From Denitratisoma sp. DHT3 (GTDB lineage: Bacteria > Pseudomonadota > Gammaproteobacteria > Burkholderiales > Rhodocyclaceae): DNA of 64,000 nucleotides. The notes below the pieces were generated by a model. The model was not told the DNA's origin. It was given only the letters and a program-made list of their open reading frames with translations, and did not search any database. Shown one piece after another: positions 63,489-64,000 of this stretch. The DNA lies in assembly GCF_007833355.1 (NCBI RefSeq), contig NZ_CP020914.1, forward strand, positions 3,210,047-3,274,046. Direction: 5' to 3'. Position 1 is the first letter of the stretch, and each line of letters begins with the position of its first letter. A program made the position numbers and the translations under genes.

Positions 63489-64000
63489 AATAACGTCTAT
63501 TACACCGGCGTCGGCAGCGCAGGGAACCCGTATCTGGTGCGCAGCGACGGCATGGCCGTCAATTTCACCACGCCGGTGGCACCGTTCGACGGCAAGGATC
63601 ATCCCTGGGTGGTCTACAACGAGACCTGGTCGCAGGAGTTCCAGTTGCTGGGCGACGTGAGCCCGAACTTCAAATACACCACCGGCTTCTACTACGCCAC
63701 CGAGAAGGGTCATCAAAGCCAGGGGCCGGGCATTTTCTTCACTGTTCCCGATGGCGGCATGTTCTACGCCGGCACCGGACCCGGTGTCGATATGCTGTCC
63801 CTGGAGCGGCGCGCACTGAGCGCCAAGAACGACACCTGGGCGGTGTTCGGCCAGGTTTCCTGGCGCCCCGACATCCTTGAGCGCAAGCTGGAGATCGTGC
63901 CGGGCATCCGCTACACGCGCGACCACCGTCAGGCCGTCGGCACCAATCTGCGCGGTACCACCTACTTCGTCACGACCGATCCGGCGACCGGCGTATACAA
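63489..64000 (+). pseudogene. TonB-dependent receptor 3, 3' part (continues past the window)
   Basis: In-frame continuation of receptor 3 after the IS: NNVYYTGVGSAGNPYLVRSD, then VVYNETWSQEFQLLGDVSP and FKYTTGFYYATEKGHQSQG, typical alternating barrel strands. The frame is open to the window edge. It has no start of its own. Confidence 0.88.

Overview
The window is high-GC bacterial chromosome with densely packed, often overlapping genes. Gene order (ruvC-ruvA-ruvB-ybgC-tolQRAB-pal-cpoB-queE-queC; engB-hemB; thiS-thiG-trmB; tlyA-metF next to ahcY with an SAH riboswitch) and protein types fit a betaproteobacterium. The combination of a steroid C25 dehydrogenase/ethylbenzene dehydrogenase-type molybdoenzyme, an Ltp2-type aldolase pair, many SDRs and several TonB receptors suggests an anaerobic steroid or isoprenoid degrader such as Sterolibacterium or Denitratisoma (Rhodocyclales-like). 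That placement is inference from gene content only.

Layout. 1-11149: the 3' part of hemW, then minus-strand catabolic genes (thiolase-fold aldolase plus DUF35 partner, class III CoA-transferase, NAD(P)-binding epimerase-like protein, beta-class GST, and an SDR-ThDP enzyme-alcohol dehydrogenase-phosphoesterase operon). 11150-21373: housekeeping genes (cytochrome c4, engB, hemB, argB, hsp20, tRNA-Gly(CCC), thiS, thiG, trmB) with a short LLM oxidoreductase/TetR/NTF2-like operon among them. 21521-33431: a long minus-strand Tol-Pal/Ruv/queuosine block. 33497-39535: a HerA-type ATPase, an EamA transporter, dodecin, metF, tlyA, and ahcY under an SAH riboswitch. 39571-50588: two tandem TonB receptors with identical terminators, then SDR/MDR oxidoreductases including a translationally coupled four-gene operon. 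51132-64000: an AraC regulator, then a gamma-beta-alpha molybdoenzyme operon followed by a double hot-dog hydratase, a sulfotransferase-family protein, a DUF1214 protein, and a third TonB receptor split by an IS481-like element; the receptor runs off the window end.

How it fits together (inference): TonB receptors import a hydrophobic substrate. The exported molybdoenzyme hydroxylates it with water. The sulfotransferase-family protein, hydratase, SDRs, CoA-transferase and aldolase pair would then modify, activate and shorten a side chain.

Non-coding features worth attention: a probable minus-strand small RNA between engB and hemB whose hairpin loops carry CCUCC/UCCCC; two perfect zero-loop palindromes (48 bp and 44 bp, the second covering the tolR start codon); two extragenic repeat families that lie in sense orientation just downstream of stop codons; and an array of five TGAGCG hexamers upstream of the AraC gene and the divergent SDR operon.
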